A DNA stretch of 64,000 nucleotides from Streptomyces sp. NBC_01198 (lineage in GTDB: Bacteria > Actinomycetota > Actinomycetes > Streptomycetales > Streptomycetaceae). The position numbers were made by a program, and so were the translations under genes. How positions within the stretch are numbered: the stretch's first letter is position 1; each line of letters opens with the position of its first letter. Location: NCBI RefSeq assembly GCF_036010485.1, contig NZ_CP108568.1, positions 1,240,001-1,304,000 of the forward strand. Direction: 5' to 3'. This document shows, in pieces, positions 60,749 to 64,000 of the stretch. The notes beneath the pieces are model-generated. The model was given only the letters and a program-made list of their open reading frames with translations, was not told where the DNA came from and ran no database searches.

Positions 60749-61842
60749 CACAGGGCCGCCTTCGCGGTGCCGCGGACCGCGGCGAGTTCCCGCTCCTTTG
60801 CCTCGTACAGCGCGGGGATGTTGCTGGTGCCGAAGGTGCGGGCGCCGTGCCGCTCGATCAGCTCCCAGAAGAAGGTCCGCCGCACATGCAGGGAGGTGGC
60901 GAATATCTGGTACATCTGGCCCCAGTGGTCGCGGTCGACCAGGATGCCGCGCGGGCGCAGCCGCTCCACCGGCAGGTCGACGGCTCCGAGCCGGCTGTCG
61001 AGCGAGCCGTAGTAGCTGTCGGGGGTGGGCGCGAATCCGACGCCCCGCTCGCCCAGCGCGTCGACGGCGGCGACGATGTCCTGGCTGCTCAGCGCCAGAT
61101 GCTGCACCCCGGGTCCGGCATGCCAGGCGAGGAAGTCGTCGATCTGTCCCGGCGAGCGGCTCAGGTCGGGCTGGATCAGGGTGAGGGTGGCACCGCCCCC
61201 GGGGCTCTGCACCACCTGCGAGGACATCCCCTGCCCGCCGACCTCGATGTACTCCTCGAAGATCAGGTCGAAGCCGAAGGCGGACCGGTAGAAGCCGGTG
61301 GTGGCGTCCAGGGTGCCGGGCTCCAGGCAGACGGCCGCGTGGTCGATCGTCCGCAGCAGGTCCGGCCCGTCCGCAGGGAGCGCGGGACCGTCCAGCATCT
61401 CGATCACACCGGGCAGGAACTCCCCTTCCGTACCGTGTCGTTCGACCAGCCGGTGCGCCACGTCGCCGAATCCGGAGACCACGGCGGCCGTCACGCTCGC
61501 TTCCTTCGCCTCGTACGTCCGCGGTGCCTCGATCGCGGTGGCGCCGCCCGCCACCGCCGCGGCGAACGCCGACCTGGCGTCCCGGGTGCCGAAGGCGACC
61601 ACGGCCACCCCGTCGCCGTGCCGGGCGACGTAGTCCACCGCCGGGTGGCCCGGCAGCAGGCCCGAGGTCAGCAGCACCCGGCACTCGCCCTGCCCGAGCA
61701 GCAGGCTGCGCTGGCCCGGCAGGCCCGTCTCGGGGCCGCCCTGCCCGCACAGGCGGAAGCCGAAGGCGGAGCACAGGACGAACGCCGCCTGGCGGGCGTC
61801 GCCCACGTAGAACTCGACATGATCGATGCCGAGGTAGTCCAT
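60748..61842 (-). CDS. hmaS: 4-hydroxymandelate synthase (HPPD-like dioxygenase)
   Basis: A 364-residue protein from ATG 61842. It has two vicinal-oxygen-chelate halves: the N-terminal one starts YLGIDHVEFYVGDARQAAFV; the C-terminal one holds the iron ligands His in LRTIDHAAVCLEPG, His in GPGVQHLALSS and Glu in TFFWELIERHG. The tail FGTSNIPALYEAKEREL resembles hydroxymandelate synthases (TGNIKALYEA) more than housekeeping HPPDs (AGNFKALFEA). It converts 4-hydroxyphenylpyruvate to 4-hydroxymandelate, the first step to hydroxyphenylglycine. Confidence 0.82.
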   Translation of the reverse strand: MDYLGIDHVEFYVGDARQAAFVLCSAFGFRLCGQGGPETGLPGQRSLLLGQGECRVLLTSGLLPGHPAVDYVARHGDGVAVVAFGTRDARSAFAAAVAGGATAIEAPRTYEAKEASVTAAVVSGFGDVAHRLVERHGTEGEFLPGVIEMLDGPALPADGPDLLRTIDHAAVCLEPGTLDATTGFYRSAFGFDLIFEEYIEVGGQGMSSQVVQSPGGGATLTLIQPDLSRSPGQIDDFLAWHAGPGVQHLALSSQDIVAAVDALGERGVGFAPTPDSYYGSLDSRLGAVDLPVERLRPRGILVDRDHWGQMYQIFATSLHVRRTFFWELIERHGARTFGTSNIPALYEAKERELAAVRGTAKAAL

Positions 61843-61913
61843 TGCTGCTCCTTTGTCGATGACGCGGTGTGCTGGGACCTGGTGCCGGGTGCGTTGCCTT
61901 TACGGTCGGGGCC

Positions 61914-63185
61914 TCAGAGCGGGCGGGAGTGCCGGGTGCCCGGCCGGCCGAAGACGAGGCTGATGTTGTGGCCGCCGAAGCCGAACGAGTTCGACATCAC
62001 CTGGCCGATCCCCGCGGCAGGGCGCGGGCTCTTGCGGATGTGGTCCAGGTCGCAGGCCGGGTCCGGGTCGTCGAGGTTGTGCGTCGGCGGCAGCAGGCCG
62101 CGCCGCAGCGCCAGGACGCTCACCGCGCACTCGACCACGCCCGAGGCGCCGAGCATGTGCCCGGTGACCGCCTTGGTGGCGCTGACCGGCGGCGATCCCG
62201 CACCGAAGACCCGGCGGATGGCCAGCGTCTCGGCGCGGTCGCCGATCTTCGTGCTGGTGCCGTGCGCGTTGACGTAGCCGATGTCCGCCGGCTCCAGGCG
62301 CGCGTCGGCCAGGGCCCGGCGCATGCAGGCGGCGGCACCCTCGCCCTCGGGATGCGGGGTCGTCGGGTGGTGGGCGTCGTTGGTGGCGCCCCAGCCCATG
62401 ACGGCCGCGTAGCCGGCCGCGTCGCGCGCGTCCGCGTGGGCGGTGCGTTCCAGGACCAGCACGCCGGCGCCCTCGCCGAGCACCAGGCCGTTGCGGCGCC
62501 GGTCGAACGGCCGGCTGGCCGCAGCCGGTTCCGCCGCCCAACCGCGGGCCAGGGCGCGGGCGTTGCTGAAGGTGTCGGCGAGTGTCGCGAAGAGCGGCGC
62601 CTCGCTGCAACCGCACACCACGACGTCGGCCTCGTCCGCCCGCAGCAGCCGCAGGCCCTCGCCGACGGACTGCGCCCCCGCGGCGCACGCGGTACCGATC
62701 GAGGAGCTGTAGCCGCGGATGCCGTGCCGGATCGCGACCCGGGCCGCGCCCATGTTCGGCAGCATCCCCGGCAGCAGGTACGGGCTGACGCCCAGCCGGC
62801 CGCGCTGCGTCCTGGTGACCACCTGCGCCTCCAGCGTGGCGAGTCCGCCGGTCCCGGAGAGGATCACCCCGATCCGGTACGGGTCGACGTCCCTGCCCAC
62901 CTCGATCCCGGCGTCGGCCAGCGCGTCCGCGGCGGCCCGCAGCGCCATCACGATGTAGCGGTCGACGACGCGGGCCTCGGGTCCCGCCAGTACGGAGCCG
63001 GGGTCGATCGGCGGCCCGAACCCGGCGACCTCGGCGCTGCCGTCCAGCGCGCTGCCCGCCGGTGGCCGCCGCAGCCCCGACCGCCCCTCGCACATCGCCG
63101 CCATGACCTCGGCGGCACTGGTGCCCACCGGGGTCACCATGCCCATCCCGGTGATGACGACGTCCGAGCCCCGCGCACCTGTCAC
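61914..63185 (-). CDS. FabF-type beta-ketoacyl synthase
   Basis: A 423-residue protein from GTG 63185, overlapping the preceding stop. The Cys-His-His triad is complete: GTACAAGAQSVGEGL, YVNAHGTSTKIGDRAET and AVTGHMLGASGVVECA. The end NSFGFGGHNISLVFGRPG is the usual glycine-rich C-terminal loop. It is an active decarboxylating KS, close in form to type II PKS synthases, extending an ACP-bound chain together with the half-KS and the partial KS encoded next to it. Confidence 0.9.
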   Translation of the reverse strand: MTGARGSDVVITGMGMVTPVGTSAAEVMAAMCEGRSGLRRPPAGSALDGSAEVAGFGPPIDPGSVLAGPEARVVDRYIVMALRAAADALADAGIEVGRDVDPYRIGVILSGTGGLATLEAQVVTRTQRGRLGVSPYLLPGMLPNMGAARVAIRHGIRGYSSSIGTACAAGAQSVGEGLRLLRADEADVVVCGCSEAPLFATLADTFSNARALARGWAAEPAAASRPFDRRRNGLVLGEGAGVLVLERTAHADARDAAGYAAVMGWGATNDAHHPTTPHPEGEGAAACMRRALADARLEPADIGYVNAHGTSTKIGDRAETLAIRRVFGAGSPPVSATKAVTGHMLGASGVVECAVSVLALRRGLLPPTHNLDDPDPACDLDHIRKSPRPAAGIGQVMSNSFGFGGHNISLVFGRPGTRHSRPL

Positions 63186-63865
63186 GGCCGATCCCCTCCA
63201 TTGAGCAATACGGCTTCCGCCCGGTCCCTGTCGCCGTCGCCGGACGCCTGGTCGACCAGGACCACCAGCGCCTCCTCGGCGTCACCGTCCTCGATCAGCA
63301 GCGCCGCCACCTCGACTCCCGCCCTGCCGTCCGCGACGCACACCACCGGCCCACACAGCCCCCACCTGGCAGCCACAAGCCCGGCCACGGCGTTGGGCAC
63401 GGCCTGGAAGAACATCAGCGGCCCCGGCCGCTGCCCGCCGTCCACCGCCTCGGCCACCCGCACGGCCCCGGCGACATCCCCCAACGCGCTCACGATCACG
63501 ACGGCGGTCCTGACGCCCTCCGCCGGGCGCGCACCGGGCGCGGGTGCCGACGCGGCCACGGACCCCGCAACGCCCCCGTCCCCCTCGCCCTCCGCACGGA
63601 CCGCGTGCTCCCCGCCCACGGCCGCGCCCGGCACCGGAAGGGCGCCCGGCGGGCGGCGGGTGAGGCAGCGGGTGGCGGTCTCGGCGAAGAGAGGGCTGAA
63701 GGTGGAGAGGACGAAACCGGGCAGCGCGGGCGGTACGCGGTCGGCCGCGGACTCCGGCCAGGCCGCCGCGGCCAGTACGCGCAGGCCCATGGCCACGGTG
63801 TGGTCGGTCAGCGGCGGCGTGGCCGTCACGGGGCGGCCGGCGGGGGCCGGCGTCGTACGGCTCAT
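63182..63865 (-). CDS. Half-size KS-like protein (ketoacyl-synthase N-terminal-like domain)
   Basis: A 227-residue protein from ATG 63865. Segment LMFFQAVPNAVAGLVAARWG then LCGPVVCVADGRAG matches the Ketoacyl-synt_2 type found beside KS genes in aryl-polyene and highly reducing type II PKS clusters. The usual Cys lies outside the motif context (VCVADG) so catalysis is unlikely. The N-terminal part is variable with an Ala/Pro/Glu-rich insert. It overlaps the KS genes on both sides by four bases. Confidence 0.7.
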   Translation of the reverse strand: MSRTTPAPAGRPVTATPPLTDHTVAMGLRVLAAAAWPESAADRVPPALPGFVLSTFSPLFAETATRCLTRRPPGALPVPGAAVGGEHAVRAEGEGDGGVAGSVAASAPAPGARPAEGVRTAVVIVSALGDVAGAVRVAEAVDGGQRPGPLMFFQAVPNAVAGLVAARWGLCGPVVCVADGRAGVEVAALLIEDGDAEEALVVLVDQASGDGDRDRAEAVLLNGGDRP

Positions 63866-64000
63866 GGCGTACCCACCAGGAGTGCGGTGTTGGCGCCGCC
63901 GAAGGCCGAGGTGAGGCTGAGCCCGTACGCGGACGTGGCCGGCGCGGGGCGGTCGAGGACCAGGCCCAGTCGGCAGTCCGGGTCCGGCCCGAGGTAGCCG
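63862..64000 (-). CDS. C-terminus of another beta-ketoacyl synthase/CLF, cut by window edge
   Basis: The last 45 codons read YLGPDPDCRLGLVLDRPA then YGLSLTSAFGGANTALLVG, the C-terminal loop of KS enzymes (NSFGFGGxNxALV). The stop overlaps the next ATG. Whether it is an active KS or a chain-length factor cannot be told from this end; the operon continues beyond the window. Confidence 0.75.
   Translation of the reverse strand, partial: GYLGPDPDCRLGLVLDRPAPATSAYGLSLTSAFGGANTALLVGTP

Noticed and set aside
60748..61842. Housekeeping 4-hydroxyphenylpyruvate dioxygenase (tyrosine catabolism)
   Set aside because: The C-terminal tail resembles hydroxymandelate synthases, and hydroxymandelate oxidase and HpgT-like genes are in the same operon; homogentisate-pathway genes are absent.

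Overview
The window is high-GC actinobacterial DNA that looks like Streptomyces or a close relative. It has many GTG starts, four-base GTGA/ATGA gene overlaps, secreted polysaccharide hydrolases with CBM2/CBM13-type modules, a perfect CebR-type operator, and two sugar ABC importers without their own ATPase (Streptomyces usually share MsiK). No rRNA, tRNA or CRISPR array was seen. All calls come from reading the sequence; no database search was run.

Left part (1-28.3 kb): extracellular polymer degradation and sugar uptake. After a truncated Tat-exported PHP phosphoesterase, a PQQ-propeller lipoprotein and a TetR/MFS efflux pair with a clear operator, there is a secreted polyester-hydrolase (cutinase/PETase-like) enzyme with a Thr-Gly linker and a CBM2. 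It lies behind a perfect TGGGAGCGCTCCCA operator and is divergent from a GH10-CBM13 xylanase (XlnA type). A sugar-import locus follows (DUF2264 protein, DeoR-HTH/LacI-sensor regulator, D-2-hydroxyacid dehydrogenase, SBP, two permeases, DUF624-like protein), then a GH5 with ricin-type repeats. Next come a transaldolase fused to an extra helical domain, an ECF sigma/SRPBCC pair, an epoxide-hydrolase-like protein with an altered nucleophile, and a GH2-CBM13 enzyme. The GH2 promoter shares a 13-bp operator with the xylanase promoter.

Middle part (23.3-37 kb): a decay and insertion zone. It holds remnants of a uronate dehydrogenase, a sulfite-oxidase-like Mo enzyme, an ISAs1-type transposase, a tyrosine integrase, a GGDEF domain and an ECF sigma factor, and an intact IS110-family transposase. 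Small unknown genes lie between them. It is followed by a DHA2 efflux pump, an F420-type oxidoreductase and a CGNR regulator divergent from a DJ-1/PfpI gene across paired inverted repeats.

37.3-48.3 kb: a second carbohydrate locus. A leftward ABC importer, ROK regulator and Gfo/Idh/MocA oxidoreductase diverge from a rightward four-gene operon (medium-chain dehydrogenase, TIM-barrel isomerase/epimerase, GH63-like enzyme, glycogen-debranching-like enzyme). The set fits uptake, trimming and oxidative conversion of an unusual glycoside.

48.3-64 kb: a leftward, tightly overlapping biosynthetic operon that continues past the right edge. It contains the three 4-hydroxyphenylglycine enzymes (hydroxymandelate synthase, hydroxymandelate oxidase, HpgT-type aminotransferase), a 2-oxoacid dehydrogenase E1 alpha/beta pair without E2/E3, and a PhyH dioxygenase. 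It also has an acyl-activating enzyme, a freestanding condensation domain, an ACP, a FabH-like synthase with an altered triad plus a thiolase-fold partner, a FabF-like KS with a KS-like half protein and a third partial KS, and an Sfp-type PPTase. I could not match this combination to a known product. It is the best candidate in the window for an undescribed system: an aryl-glyoxylate branch point feeding a type II PKS/NRPS-like assembly line.
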